Assembly: GCF_000264995.1 (NCBI RefSeq)
Contig: NW_006767441.1
Span: 880,370 to 944,369, forward strand
Direction of reading: 5' to 3'
DNA: 64,000 nucleotides
Source of the DNA: Punctularia strigosozonata HHB-11173 SS5
Lineage: Eukaryota > Basidiomycota > Agaricomycetes > Corticiales > Punctulariaceae
Below the pieces are notes generated by a model. It made no database searches. It saw only the letters and a program-made list of their open reading frames with translations, and was not told where the DNA came from. Shown one piece after another: positions 11,628 through 22,407 of the stretch; the stretch's first letter is position 1; each line of letters begins with the position of its first letter. The position numbers and the translations under genes were made by a program.

Positions 11628-14600
11628 TTACATAGTATCGCGAACGAAACCCAAGGTTCCGGCGCTGCATTCTATGAGCTCTAGTATTCGCTCACTCTCT
11701 CGCCGCTGGACGCTCCTAAGCTCCGCCAACGTGTCCAACAGCTCAGCGTTGGCGATGATGACATCGCCGTGCATACGCAAAAACACGTTTTGCAGTGTCT
11801 GCACGGCTTCAAAGTCACGGTGGGACCGTAAGCGGCGGATGAGAGCGTGCAGAAATTGCCGTATGGCGTCCAGCGACGTGAGCTGCCTCAGTTCCAGATC
11901 AACCGCAGCAGGGGACAGCGTCTTCGCGTACGTGAAGAGATCCTCATCTGAGAATGCACAAGCGCGTTCGATCAGCTCGAGATAGCATGCTAGGACATGG
12001 AATCGCGCACATATGCCCTCAGGATCTTCCGCTTCCAGCTTTTTGTAGAAGATGCTCTCGGACTGTGCGGCTGCCTTCTCCAAGCGTCGGGTAGGCTTCT
12101 TTTCTGCTGCCTCCGGTTTCTCGATCGCGAACCGGTGTTCAACGCCAGGCAATGTGGGCAGGAAGAACGGCGCCTTTTCCGGTGCTTTGGGTGGCTCCTT
12201 TGGCTTATTGCGTTGCTATTACGATGCTCGGATCAAATTATGCGGTAACCACCACGTGAGACCACGTACTTGAATGACCTCGAGGTTCAGTAGCGTCTGC
12301 CACCTTGACCGAGGGAGCAGAGTCAAAGTGACGAGTTCCTCTCCGATTTGGGGCGGCGACATGAACACGTCCGTCGAGTCTTGCGTCACCGTCAGTGCAC
12401 GAAGGCCATCCAACGCTGGCATCCAGTCAGTTATACCCTTGGAAACGTAGCAAATTTATTCGCGAACCATCGTCCTCTGTGTAATCTTGGACGCTAGGCA
12501 GTGCAACGTCCGGAATCTCGTCCTCAACCGCTGAGCGCAGGGACACTTCCGAGAATTGTGCGCGGTTTGCCCTGTAGGCGATAGTCAGAGAAGCGCGAAT
12601 GGAAACGAGTTCTGCAACCATACCATAGATAAACGCCCACGCTATCGACGTGACTTGTAGCCAAGAACTCCCCAGTAGGAGAGAAAGAGATGCTTGTTGC
12701 GATGCTCGAGGTGCGGAAAGCGTCGATGCAACGACCGGTGGGCACGTCGAACGTCCTGACCACGGAGTCCAACGACGTGGTGATGAGCCAACGTGAGTCC
12801 GGAGAGAAGGTCTGGAGATCAAGGGTAAAATGAGCCATGAACCGGGCGAACAGATGACATGGTGCTTACGACGTCCAGCACTCTGCCTCTGAAGCCGCCT
12901 AGCTCACGGACGACCTTCCGCGTTTCGATGTCAACCACACGTACGACTAGGTCGTCGCAGACCACGGCGATCAGACCGCTGTCCCGCTGTAAGCTGATCG
13001 ACACGGCGGCGGTGGGAAGAGAAAGGACGGTCTCGAGCTTAGTCGTGTGAAAGTCAAAGAACTAGAAACGACGGCCCAAGGTTAGCATCCCGCTCAAGAG
13101 ATATCTTACGCATGACCCACGTTTACTGTTCCATCCAAAGTACTCGCAACAACTACTCGGTTGAGGGCATCGCTAGCTAAACCGGTAATGCAGCGTTGGT
13201 TGCCTTTGTCCTTCTTCGCGGCAGTTTGCGAATTGCCTACAGGATAGGGCCCTACGTCGAACGTCTTCCGTTTAAGGCCTGACTGCATGTTCCACATGCT
13301 GATGGCACCAGTGGACGACCCAATGATGGAAAAGTTTCCGCATCCGGAAACGCACACGGCCTACGCCGATCGAGGGTGAACAAAGATATCGCTTGGGCGA
13401 GAATGCTCCCTACCTTAACACTGCCAGTCGGACCTTTGGGTCTGGCCTGGTCGTCAGGCAGCGTGCTGAAGGAGTGCTTGCCTACTCTCTTGTTAAGTAC
13501 GGACCATGATCTCGCGAACGTCTCATCAGCATGAGAGGTGACGACATCATCCCAGTCCTTCGACCTTGTTGTCGAAAATGATAAAGAGGTTACCGGCGAG
13601 AATTTTAGTGAAGATAGGGGTATGGAAAGATTGGTAGCTTTCTTCGAAAGCGAACCTGGACCCGTGCGCGAGTACGTTAGCAACCGCGAAAGAAGGTGTT
13701 GAGTGACTGCCTCACCTTGGCTGAATTCAAAGCTACGGGCGTCGCGTACAACACTTGTACAACGCAGTGTCCGATCCCGGCCTGCGGTGAGTAGTTGTTT
13801 TCCATCATCTCCGTAGAAACGGATAAGATGCGGAGGTGCGTGGTGACCTGAACGGAACTTGAGAAGCCTGGGAGGAGCTGTCGGCGAGTCAAATAGCCAT
13901 TGCTGTTGGTCGTCAGAAGGAGACACAGTCGCGGTAGAACATATCGCACCTTCAAACTGTTATCTTCACCAGAGCTGAGCAACACCGGTTGTCCAGGTAT
14001 CCATTCCAAGGCAGTAACAGCACCATCGTGGGCACCGCGGACGACGTGAAGGAGTCTGCCTCCGGCGTTGAGATCCCACAACGCTATGTGTCCTGAGGAT
14101 GATGCGCTGGCCAGTATAGGTTCACCGTCAGAGCGGAAGCTCAAAGCGCGCACACCGCCTGGGCCGGCTCCGTCCATGAACATACGCATTAGACGCTCGT
14201 CTGAGCGGACGTCATATACAGATATCTCTCCAGACGAGAAACCGACCCCGACAACGTCGATGGCAGGAGACTGGGTAAGAGATGCAATGGCGGCGGGGTT
14301 ATGCACGACAGAGGCCGGTAGAGTAAGCATGTTTGAAGCGGAAAATGTATGTATGAGAGTTCTGAGCCGAAATTGAGCACAAAATCAACAGGGACCGATA
14401 CAGTAACTCACTGTGTGCGAATGTTCCATAACTGCATAGAACCTTCACTGCTCGCAACCAACACCTTGTTCAAGTATGTCGCAGGATGAAGTAATGTCGT
14501 CGCTGTAAATCCCGGAGAGAACTCGATAGATCCCTGTAGTTCTGGATCACAGTTGAGTGAAATCGACGGCAACAGCGTAGCGTATGGGACTAACCCCCGT

Positions 14601-15194
14601 CTTCGGTATTCCATACGCACATTCTGTTGCCATCTTCGGAAAGGCCGAGCAGTTGCCCGCCAAAGATCAGCATGTCCGAAATCGTGGACCCCAACGGGTT
14701 CGTCATACGAGCCACCTGGCAAGTGTTGAGCGATGACCGTAACTACTGCAGCGAGAAACACATACTTCCCGCCCCCGGATGTACTTGATCACATGCGGCC
14801 CTGAGGATGCCCATACGGCATCACCATCGAGTAGGATACTTGTTATCGGTGTCTCCGTCTCAGGCCCTACGAAATGAGCGATGGGAGCACACTTCGGCAC
14901 AGCTGTTACTCACTTACCGACGAACAGTAGCCCCATCTTTCCACCCTCCCATAATGCCCAGCTACGCCCAAGGCACGTCAATATATGAACTCTTGGTCCG
15001 TCCGTGGCACCCTTGAAGCTTCTGGTTTGGAGTGCAAATGGTACATGGTTCGTAACAAGACCGAGAGCGCGGAATGGTGCGAAGATCCCAGGCTGTTGCG
15101 ATTTTGTGGGTCGGTTTTCTCTGGAGGTTTTGACCCGTTTCCGAGGACGGATATCCGTATTCGCGCCGGTTTCCTTGAGCAACGTTGCGGCCAT
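11628..15194 (-). CDS. UTP21: U3 snoRNP subunit Utp21 (WDR36 homologue)
   Basis: Component of the UTP-B module of the small-subunit processome in the nucleolus; needed for 18S rRNA processing. Start at 15194 (MAATLLKETGANTD). First exons 15194-14918, 14866-14766, and one from 14715. Tandem WD40 segments are plain: MLIFGGQLLGLSEDGNRM, HPATYLNKVLVASSEGSM then QLWNIRT, SPAIDVVGVGFSSGEISVYD, ILASASSSGHIALWDLN, LLTAGRDRTLRC, FSIIGSSTGAISMWNM, LIAVVCDDLVVRVVDIE and ATSHVDSVGVYLW. The C-terminal Utp21 domain follows: QRNKPKEPPKAPEKAPFFLP, then AKTLSPAAVDLELRQL to the stop after VRDTM. One junction near 12430-12370 is uncertain. Assignment is strong. Divergent from the gene at 15293. Confidence 0.93.
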
Positions 15195-15292
15195 TTATCG
15201 TTGAATTGCACGTCCGGCAAGGTACAAGATCAAGGACTCAAAATTTACGAAAAAGGAAACCCCTCGCGTTGACTGGCGCCCCTCTCCTCTTC
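15195..15292. promoter_or_regulatory. Bidirectional promoter, UTP21 / membrane protein
   Basis: 98 bp between the two start codons. It contains CAAAATTTACG around 15239, similar to the RRPE element (AAAATTTT core) common upstream of fungal ribosome-biogenesis genes, which would suit UTP21. The motif match is partial, so this is inference. Confidence 0.45.
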
Positions 15293-16241
15293 ATGGCAGA
15301 CGCGTCCAACGCGTTTATCAAAGGCACTCTAGCAACATGCGAGCCCGTCTCTGATTAACTAGCAGACGACTTCACTCATGCTCATACTCGACATACAGCG
15401 CTAGCATGTGCTGCAGGCACTACCTGTTATGCCACATACAAGCGAATACCTCCAACAGCCCTAGCGGTGCAGTCCGGTGTTAATGGTGCCATAGTTGGTG
15501 CTACCTTCTTCGGTGTGCTCAAAGGAGACCGCGAACATGTATCCGACAGCTGACTATTTGCAAGGGATACGGGAGTATCTCGTCATTCCGTTGTTGCAAT
15601 CCGTAGCTTCCAGCGAAACTAGCATGCCATCGTCCGAGCCTAGTACCGTGCCAACGTGGTCCGAAATCCGAACACAGAACGTACGTGGTTATTGTGACTC
15701 ATTGGCATGGATTGCACTCACATTAGCAAAAGTTGCGAAGTACGTTCCTCAGCGGGGCAGCGACGGGTGGCATATGGAACTCCTGGAAGCGTATGCGTCT
15801 CTTTATCAATGATCCTTCATGTTCCTTACATGAACATGCACAGGTGGTCCTCCAGGAATGATTCCGGGCATGGTTACCGGAGCTCTCATCTGCACTCTAG
15901 TGCAGCTGAGCTACAACGAGCTTCAAGTGCGCCGGCTGATGTTCCTCTCGAGCCGACTACAGGAATTACCTCCGGCTATTTCCCACACACCTAGCCCGGC
16001 TTTTGACGCTGGGCAGGCGGCCCTGCCCTCCGCCTCGTCATCGTTCTCAAGTCCCTCTCCTGGGAAGCGGTCGTTCTGGGAATCTACACTTGACACGCTT
16101 GGCAAGACAGGCATGTTCCATCGGATATCCAATGAGGAATACCTTGCTCGGCTGAAGATTGAAAGAGACACCGCGCTACAACGAATAGAAGAGCTTGAAG
16201 CTCAGCTTGCCAAAGACCATTCGCAGAGCAAGCCGAGATGA
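15293..16241 (+). CDS. Small glycine-rich membrane protein, possibly TIM17/22-like
   Basis: Conserved-looking fungal protein of unknown role. Exons 15293-15338, 15399-15512, 15565-15680, 15733-15790 and 15844-16241. The first junction only keeps frame if the donor is GC (cat|gcgagc). The product has hydrophobic glycine-rich helices: LACAAGTTCYATYK, SGVNGAIVGATFFGIREYL, LSGAATGGIWNSWKRGPPG and MVTGALICTLVQLSYN. The spaced small residues (GAIVGATFFG, SGAATGG) recall the TIM17/TIM22/TIM23 fold of mitochondrial inner-membrane proteins, but I cannot confirm it. A Ser-rich linker and a C-terminal coiled coil (EEYLARLKIERDTALQRIEE) follow. The gene is real; the fold is a guess. Confidence 0.65.
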
Positions 16242-16309
16242 ATCAATCCGCCGATGTTTTGGAATAAACTACCCGACTGTCATACCTATAGCTAGTCGCT
16301 AATCATTCT

Positions 16310-17755
16310 CTAATCCTTTTCTGCACTACTCGACACATTTGCCTTCACGTTTGATGGCGCAAGACAAGTGCGAACAACCCCTTTGCCATCTTTATCGAAG
16401 CCTCCCACGGCGTAGCATAACGCCGAGTCATCATCCGTGCCTACGCCGCAGACGCAGAAGCAATTGACTTTTTCCATGCCGATGGTGTTCGTCGTCCAGC
16501 GCCGATCAACGGAGAAAAGTTCTTCGCCTGTTTGCGGCGCTTTCTCTGTCATGGTATATAGCGACACAGAACCCAACAGTGTGCACGTCAGGAATGAATC
16601 CCGACCGGTGAAGGCTCTGTCCCCGCGTTTCTCAGCATGCCATCATCCTTTGGAACGATGATGGACCTACATGCCAACTATCGGTCCTTCTGCCGCTTGC
16701 ACGCACATGGCTTGATCCTTCAACCCGTCCCATTTGCGGCTGCGTTTCTTCTTTGCATGCTTCGAGAGTCTGTCCGTTCCCCCGATCCAAACACGGCCAT
16801 CCGCCAAGCCGGCGATGAGCACAGCGTCCTCTGACATCGCCGTACATTGAATGAAAGGCGGCGACAACGATACTCCCGGTGCCGAGGGTGTCGATGCTGC
16901 AATGCGTCAGTTAAGATATCGTCAGATGAGATTGATTCCTAAGCTCACAGATGTCAAGTCTGGAAAGTATCGTGCCTTGCGTGAAATCGAAGTGCAAGAG
17001 CGCGCAGTCGTAGCCGCCGCTGATTAGCTCACTAGGTCGGTTTGGAATGAATTTGACAGTGCTGCATATCTAGAAGTCCGCGTAAGACATCAGGTTGAAG
17101 GGCCGGCATCCAACGAACCCACATTCTGATGCCGGGTCTTCATACGCATGACTTTGTGGGTTGACAGTTCAACAGCTCCAACGGATCCCGCGTCTGTGCT
17201 GAACGCTAGGTATTTATTGGTAAGGCTGAGCTAGCTAGCGTGAGCTAGACAAAAGCAAATGTGCGATTGCTGGTACCCACCTCGTTCACATTGTCGTCCT
17301 CGTCTTCTCCTAGTTCAAGAATAACCTCTGCCTCGCCACCGTTTAGCACCAGCTTGTCGCTGTCTAAGGACAAAGAATATGCCTGAGGGAGAATCCGTAA
17401 GGAGAAAGGGGTTTCTGGTGTTCATCCAACGTGCCTTTCGCCCTGCTGCAATCCACAATTGCAAGCCAGTTACTCCCTCAGCATTGTCGCTCGACCCAGG
17501 ACGACGGGCGATCTGCACGGAAGAAACATCTGTGCCCAGCCCGCGCACGGCTTTGAGGACCCGCGGGGAGGACACGGAGTAGATGCGCAAAGTTCCGTCA
17601 TCTGCGATCCAACAGTCGATACAATAGCACAGTGTAGGAGCGCAGGAGGCAACCAACTCACCACCGCCGACAAAGAGGTGATTTAATTGATACGCTAGGT
17701 ATGACACTGGCGCTGGCGTCGTTCGATGCGTTCCACTGCTAGGGATCTCGTTCAT
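16310..17755 (-). CDS. WD40 protein, WDR53-like
   Basis: WDR53 proteins are single beta-propellers reported as substrate adaptors of CUL4-DDB1; yeast lacks a clear counterpart. Start chosen at 17755 (MNEIPSSGTHRTTPAPVSYL). Recognisable blades: FVGGDDGTLRIYS, LQLWIAAGRK followed by AYSLSLDSDKLVLNGGEA, GEDEDDNVNE, KYLAFSTDAGSVGAVEL, RHQNICSTVKFIPNRPSELI with SGGYDCALLHFDF, and MSEDAVLIAGLADGRVWIGG. The intron 17383-17434 starts with GC (aag|gcacgt), the only donor that keeps the frame. The last exon covers GSVSLYTMTEKAP to SSSAEKD. The pattern H-x-N-I-C-S-x-V with R-P-x-E-L-I-S-G-G-Y-D is the WDR53 signature. Family 0.75; molecular role inferred. Confidence 0.75.
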
Positions 17756-17988
17756 GTCCAATAGATGACACAGCCAGCCTGGGAATCCTCGCGCATCAGG
17801 CGACCAAGGCAAGGCGATATGAGTTGAGGTCTAGAGAAGCATATTCGTGTCGAATGCGGATGAGTCCCAATATGGACATCCCTGTCATTTTCCCTGCCAC
17901 GCAGGCGCGAAGTCGCATAATGTACAGATTAATTTACTACACGATCCGGTTCCGATTGGTGTAATTCGTCTCAATGCCGTGATAATTC

Positions 17989-18763
17989 CTAGTAAAGGCT
18001 GCGCTTGCCGTTGAGGCCACCGGTGGCACCAGTGGTGGAGATGCGTGCCTCAGCATCCGCGATTGTGTCGCAGGTGATGCTGGTTCCGGGGGAGTTGACG
18101 AGAGGAAGAGCGACGCAGCTCAGGCCTGCGGCGCACGGGCTGAGCAGGCGCTGGCCACCGACACACTGCGACAACTGTCCGTTGACACACTCCGTCTGGC
18201 CGTCGGTGCACGGAGCATCGGCGGTCAGGGAGGCGAACTTAGCGTTCAGGGCCTGAGCGTCCTTGCCGTTTTGCAGGGTGAACTCGGCACGCTTCTTCTC
18301 CTTGAGGATAGAGCGCTTTCCGGTAACCCCACCGGTAGCGCCTGTGTTAGCAATGCGCTGTGCCGCATCAGCGTCCGTGGAGCAGGTGATGCTGCAGGAT
18401 GTTGTCAGTTCTGCAGGGATCGTCTTTTCGATAGAATTTACCTGGTACCGGCCGAGTTGACGAGAGGCAAAGCGACACACTTCAGTGTCGCCGCACATGG
18501 GAACGTGACCTACATGCAAACGATGAGCAGCGTTCGGAATACAATATGAGAGACCTGACAAATTTCCCGTTGGCGCATTGGGCGAACTGGCCTTGGACAC
18601 AAGCGTTCTCGCCGTCCGTGCATGCGGAGCTCGGAGTGAGGGTCGCAAACTTCGCGTTCAGAGCCTGTGCGTCCTTGCCATTCTGAAGGGTGAAGGCAGC
18701 GCGCTTCTCCGAGGCAGCCACGAGGAAGGGGAGAACTGCAATGGTAGCAACAGTGAAGCGCAT
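17989..18763 (-). CDS. Secreted two-repeat cysteine-rich protein with Kex2-like sites
   Basis: 224 residues from three exons: 18763-18560, 18509-18442 and 18391-17989. The signal peptide is MRFTVATIAVLPFLVAA. Two repeats of about 95 residues follow, each opening AxFTLQNGKDAQALNAKFA, then six cysteines in the same spacing (CTDGxxxC, QC, PCAAxLxC, TC) and ending TGATGG. Dibasic KR pairs stand before each repeat and near the end (SEKR, TGKR, EKKR, NGKR), as in Kex2-processed repeat precursors. Cysteine spacing is loosely like CBM19 chitin-binding modules. Likely an extracellular or cell-wall peptide precursor in the secretory pathway. Introns fall only in repeat 1. I do not recognise a named family. 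Confidence 0.8.
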
Positions 18764-19395
18764 CTTGACGGAATTATAATGGGGCGTTGGATGGAGACGT
18801 AGAGATCGTTGGATCGTGAAGTGAAAAGACCAGTTGCGACTTGCGCGAGAAGGAAAAGACGGGTGTTGGGAATGAGCAACCGGGCTGGAGTATTGATGCG
18901 CAGGTCCCCCTGCTTTAATACCGCCCGATCGCTGGCCCGGCCATTTTCGCCAGGGCTCTCAGGGTTCCGGTGATGGAGAAATGCAGCGACTCCAAGAGAG
19001 GAATGTTTGGATGGGTCATTCGATCATGCGCTGGGCCAGCATGTGGAGGAAGCACCAACAGAATAAGGCTGTTCTAGTATGTGACGCTGATGGATGCAGG
19101 CGAGACAGAGAGAACGGTGATGTCGGTCGCCAGGAAAGACCCTTCGACGGGGGCTGTGACATCTATACACTCAGTGCTTCAGCCACTGGAGTGCACGATT
19201 GAAAACCAACGCACTCTTCGGATCACATCAGTTGTCTGTAAAGCGTCTTACTGCGTTTTGGATGAGCGCAGACCCTATAAGCTACTCTTGACGAGCGTAG
19301 GGACCCTACCTAGCATTATGTCTGGATCTCGCATGAGTAGTATCATCAGCATCGCGCTGGACCATAGTGCAGGGATTGTGTATCTGTTGCGGTAT
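18764..19395. other. Spacer; upstream region of the secreted-protein gene
   Basis: The proximal part is the promoter and 5' leader of the minus-strand secreted-protein gene. A TATTAAA-like string on the minus strand (plus coordinates 18914-18920) about 150 bp upstream of the ATG could be its TATA box. The rest holds only short frames with no family. Confidence 0.35.
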
Positions 19396-19960
19396 TTAGA
19401 TGTCGCTGTTTTCGTCGGTGCGTGATGTGGAATGGGCTTCTTCATCTGACGGCAAAGAGGCCCGAAACAGGTTTTGAGATGATTCTATATCTTCCATGAG
19501 TGCCACGAGTTTAAGCTTTGCCCCTCCGCCAGGTTTATACTTGCGCATTGCCTCCACCTTGGGAAACACGCGAGGAACAATTCGATCGAAACTCATTCAT
19601 GGGTGCGCCACTTGCTTGATGAAATGCACGGTCCTCCATATTCAAGCGACCTTGAAAAACGTAGGCACACGTTGACTGTCGCATACGGCAGCTCCCGACG
19701 GCATGAGATTATCCATGCATTGAGACCGCGTAGTCAGCCAGTCCGTTGTAGAGTACAGAAAGAGGACGTAACGAGCAGTAAACAACAGCGGGGGGTGGGA
19801 GATGTGGGGAAGTTCTGACACTCTCGGCGCCATCAATGAGAGCGAGAGAGCTCTTATGCCGCCCAGCATTCGTGTTCGCTAGCCGAATCGCCTCATCCAG
19901 CGTCGAGCGCTCTTGGAGGACGGGCACTGTCTTTGAAAGCTGCGGTGAAGGACAACACGG
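19396..19960 (-). CDS. Possible small unidentified gene
   Basis: Two coding-like blocks on the minus strand. The upstream one (about 19940-19820) reads LSKTVPVLQERSTLDEAIRL then ANTNAGRHKSSLALIDGAE after a plausible acceptor near 19940. The downstream one (19596-19396) reads MSFDRIVPRVFPKVEAMRKY, KPGGGAKLKLVALMEDIES and ends SRTDENSDI. Amino-acid use looks protein-like, and the middle (19820-19600) must be spliced in a way I could not settle. No family recognised. It may be one gene, two fragments, or a decayed copy. Confidence 0.3.
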
Positions 19961-20057
19961 CGGAAAATTGGAGGTTTATATACGAAGACTTTCACGTGAC
20001 CGCTGTATCCCATCAGTGTCGGACGATTATTTAGACACGGCGGCTCATTCGGACATC

Positions 20058-20140
20058 GCCGGGATAGCTCAGCTGGGAGAGCAACAGACTGAAGCCTTGG
20101 CGCCTTCTGGAGGTCCCGTGTTCAATCCACGGTCCTGGCA
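20058..20140 (+). tRNA. tRNA-Phe (GAA) with a 10-nt intron
   Basis: Folds as a full cloverleaf: acceptor GCCGGGA (20058-20064) pairs with TCCTGGC before the final A at 20140, with one G-T pair. The D arm is GCTCAGCTGGGAGAGC, the anticodon loop CTGAAG carries GAA, and the T arm is CCGTG-TTCAATC-CACGG. A 10-nt insert after position 37 (20095-20104, ccttggcgcc) sits where nuclear tRNA introns lie. Internal A and B boxes are present. The outer anticodon-stem pair (27-43) is A-G, a mismatch. No CCA is encoded, as expected for a eukaryotic nuclear gene. Confidence 0.92.
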
Positions 20141-20146
20141 TTTTTT
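20141..20146 (+). terminator. RNA polymerase III terminator
   Basis: Run of six T directly after the tRNA discriminator base, the normal Pol III stop signal. Confidence 0.85.
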
Positions 20147-20293
20147 GTCTCGTTTGCACCATCATCCATGGGATAATACACCAGCCCGCCGAAGGTCCAC
20201 TTCAACTGGGTGGACCGCATTACTAGTCGAACGACTTTGTGTTGAAGCACAGATGCAGTCATAGAGGGGCTATGTACAAAGTGGATTTGGCCC

Positions 20294-21591
20294 TCATGCA
20301 ATGGTATATTTTCCGTAGTCTTTCTCAGGATCGTATACCTAACGACAGATGACGACTCGGAATGAGGCTAAGCAGACGAGGAAGCACGGGCGAGTTGCTC
20401 ACCTCCCATCGCGAGGCTGGGAAAATATGTTTGTTCCTCTGATAGTAACTTCGAGTCACGACCTTTCCGGCATGAGACTCGTCCTTCTCAACCGTGGCGT
20501 CGGCGAGCATGCGGACATCGTCATGCACGTCGAAATTGAATAGAGGCCCAGATTTTCCGCGAGCTTTGTTGATGATGAAGTCGTAAAATGTGTAGTGCTT
20601 TGACAGAATCAGTTGACCGCATGATGGGGTCCCTCCAGCGAAAACGCACATGAGGTATAATGAGATCCTCCTACAAACGAACTCATCAAGATGACGAAGG
20701 ACCGACTGCATCGTCTATACTCACCTTCACGTACATGAGGTTATCAGCGCTAACAGAGCGAAGCTCCGGAAATTGCTGGCGTGCCTTCTCCAAGAAAGTG
20801 CCGATTTCGTCCCCCTTCTTACACTAGTGAAGAGTGAATCACAGCGAGGTACCGGTACAACTAACGATCAACTTGGGTGCGCGACCTGAGCGACGTGGAA
20901 AACTCACCATCACGCTCTTTCGGTGGCCGCTTCCATCCCAGAACGAGTACACGATCTCAATGTCCTCGTTCTTGAGTTCTTCCTGTTTGCGTAGCCACTC
21001 CTGGCGCAGCCGTTCTCGCTCCCGGCGCTCCGCCTCCTCGCGCTCACGGTCCGGAAGGAAAGACGTGTCAGCCAGGGGGTTCTTCCGGAGCTTAGTGCGC
21101 TTCGTAGGTTGAGCACTGTCGGCGTCGCTGTCTTTCGGCAACGGTTCGTCCCCTTCATCGTCGTCCAGGGCGAATGACAACGTTGACTTCCCAGCCTTCT
21201 TCCTCTTCTTCACTTTTTTCTGCTCATCTCTAAGCACACACTAACCGTTGTAAGCTTTCCATCTTTTGAACGCAGGGTGATCTTGGGGAGGGGAGGTCGA
21301 GGGACAAGTAACTCACTTGAGTTCGTTCGTCTTGGCCGCCTCTCTGGCTTTGGCTTCTTCAATCTCCTTGCGCCGCTGCTGAAAGTCCTCTAGCCGCACA
21401 AGACCGACCGTGTGCTTCTTGAGAGAGTCCTCCATGGAATCATTCTGGCCAACGAATCGGCTCGACGACGGTCGAGCCTTCTCGGTCTCGTTGATGAGTT
21501 GCTGCTTTTGGCGCTGGAACTCCTCGCGCATCTTGTCGCGTTCTTTCTCCAACGCGTCCTGGCGACGGGCTTCAGCTTTGTTGTCGGACAT
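20294..21591 (-). CDS. XAP5/FAM50 family nuclear protein
   Basis: FAM50A/XAP5 proteins associate with the spliceosome C complex in animals and affect clock and small-RNA output in plants; in fungi they are conserved nuclear proteins. Start [20 protein letters not shown] at 21591; an upstream in-frame Met at 21645 is less likely. N-terminal charged coiled coil with [20 protein letters not shown]. Next come [20 protein letters not shown] and [14 protein letters not shown], then [40 protein letters not shown] and RHDDVRML-like sequence, ending [18 protein letters not shown]. This is the full XAP5 domain. A 21-nt internal exon encodes only EDLIIPH. Shares a 98-bp promoter with uS13m. Confidence 0.93.
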
Positions 21592-21689
21592 ATTGTGTAG
21601 TGGTTTGCGGATGGTGGGGTGAGGGCAAGTCGTAACTTCACTCACACTACCGGCGCGCGTCGCCGAGTCGCGACCTCCTTCCTCCGACC
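21592..21689. promoter_or_regulatory. Bidirectional promoter, XAP5 / uS13m
   Basis: 98 bp between divergent start codons, so both promoters and 5' leaders overlap here. GC-rich with CGCGCGTCGCCGAGTCGCG in the middle. No TATA box seen. Confidence 0.55.
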
Positions 21690-22257
21690 ATGGTCCACGT
21701 ACTGGGTGTGCTGTTGCCGGACCACCAGTTGGCTAGAGTACGTGACGTTGCCATCTATCTGAGCTTCTAGGGAGTCGACTAACATTCTGCAGTATGCCCT
21801 CACCCACATTTACGGGATTGGCAGGACAACCGCACACCGCATATGTGCCCGCCTGCAAATACACAACACTGCCAAAATGCGGGACCTTTCAAGAACGCAG
21901 ATCACAGCGCTACAAGCATTACTCTCTTCTCCATCCACTGCACCAGCCCCTCCTCGTCTACCACTAGCCGGCCCTTCGTTCGTTCCGCCTCCCGCCTCTA
22001 CGCCTCTGCAAAAGCTCCCGCAGCCGATTCCAGTGGCGGTCAAGGACAATAAGAATGGGAGAAGCCACGACCTCCTTCGGAACCTCAAGATATTGTCCGA
22101 GCTCAAGAGAGAGGTCCGGGAGAACATTGCGCACCAGCGCAAGATCGGCAGCTACGTCGGTTTACGGCACTCCATGGGGCTTCCTGTCAGGGGACAGAAT
22201 ACACAGTCCAACGCGAAGACAGCGAGGAAACTCAACAGAATCGAGCGTTACGCCTAG
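21690..22257 (+). CDS. SWS2: Mitochondrial small-subunit ribosomal protein uS13m
   Basis: Mitochondrial ribosomal protein S13, at the head of the small subunit where it contacts the tRNA. Two exons, 21690-21737 and 21793-22257. Opening MVHVLGVLLPDHQLAR is followed by YALTHIYGIGRTTAHRICAR, the helix-two-turn-helix core of S13. After an insertion of about 60 residues rich in Pro and Ser, the C-terminal S13 block appears: LRNLKILSELKREVRENIAH, RKIGSYVGLRHSMGLPVRGQ, then NTQSNAKTARKLNR. The Pro/Ser insertion between the halves is longer than in bacterial S13. The ortholog is named SWS2 in yeast. Clear call. Confidence 0.93.
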
Positions 22258-22407
22258 CTCTGATCCGTGTATGTGGTTACCCGGGGTGAGAGTTCTGAGG
22301 GTAGGGAGGTGGTTTATCAAGCGTATGAATCGGCAACTTGGCAATGGCGCGTGCCGACTCCAGTTGAAGCAATCTCATTTATCGTACACGTTCTAATCGC
22401 TGTGCGT

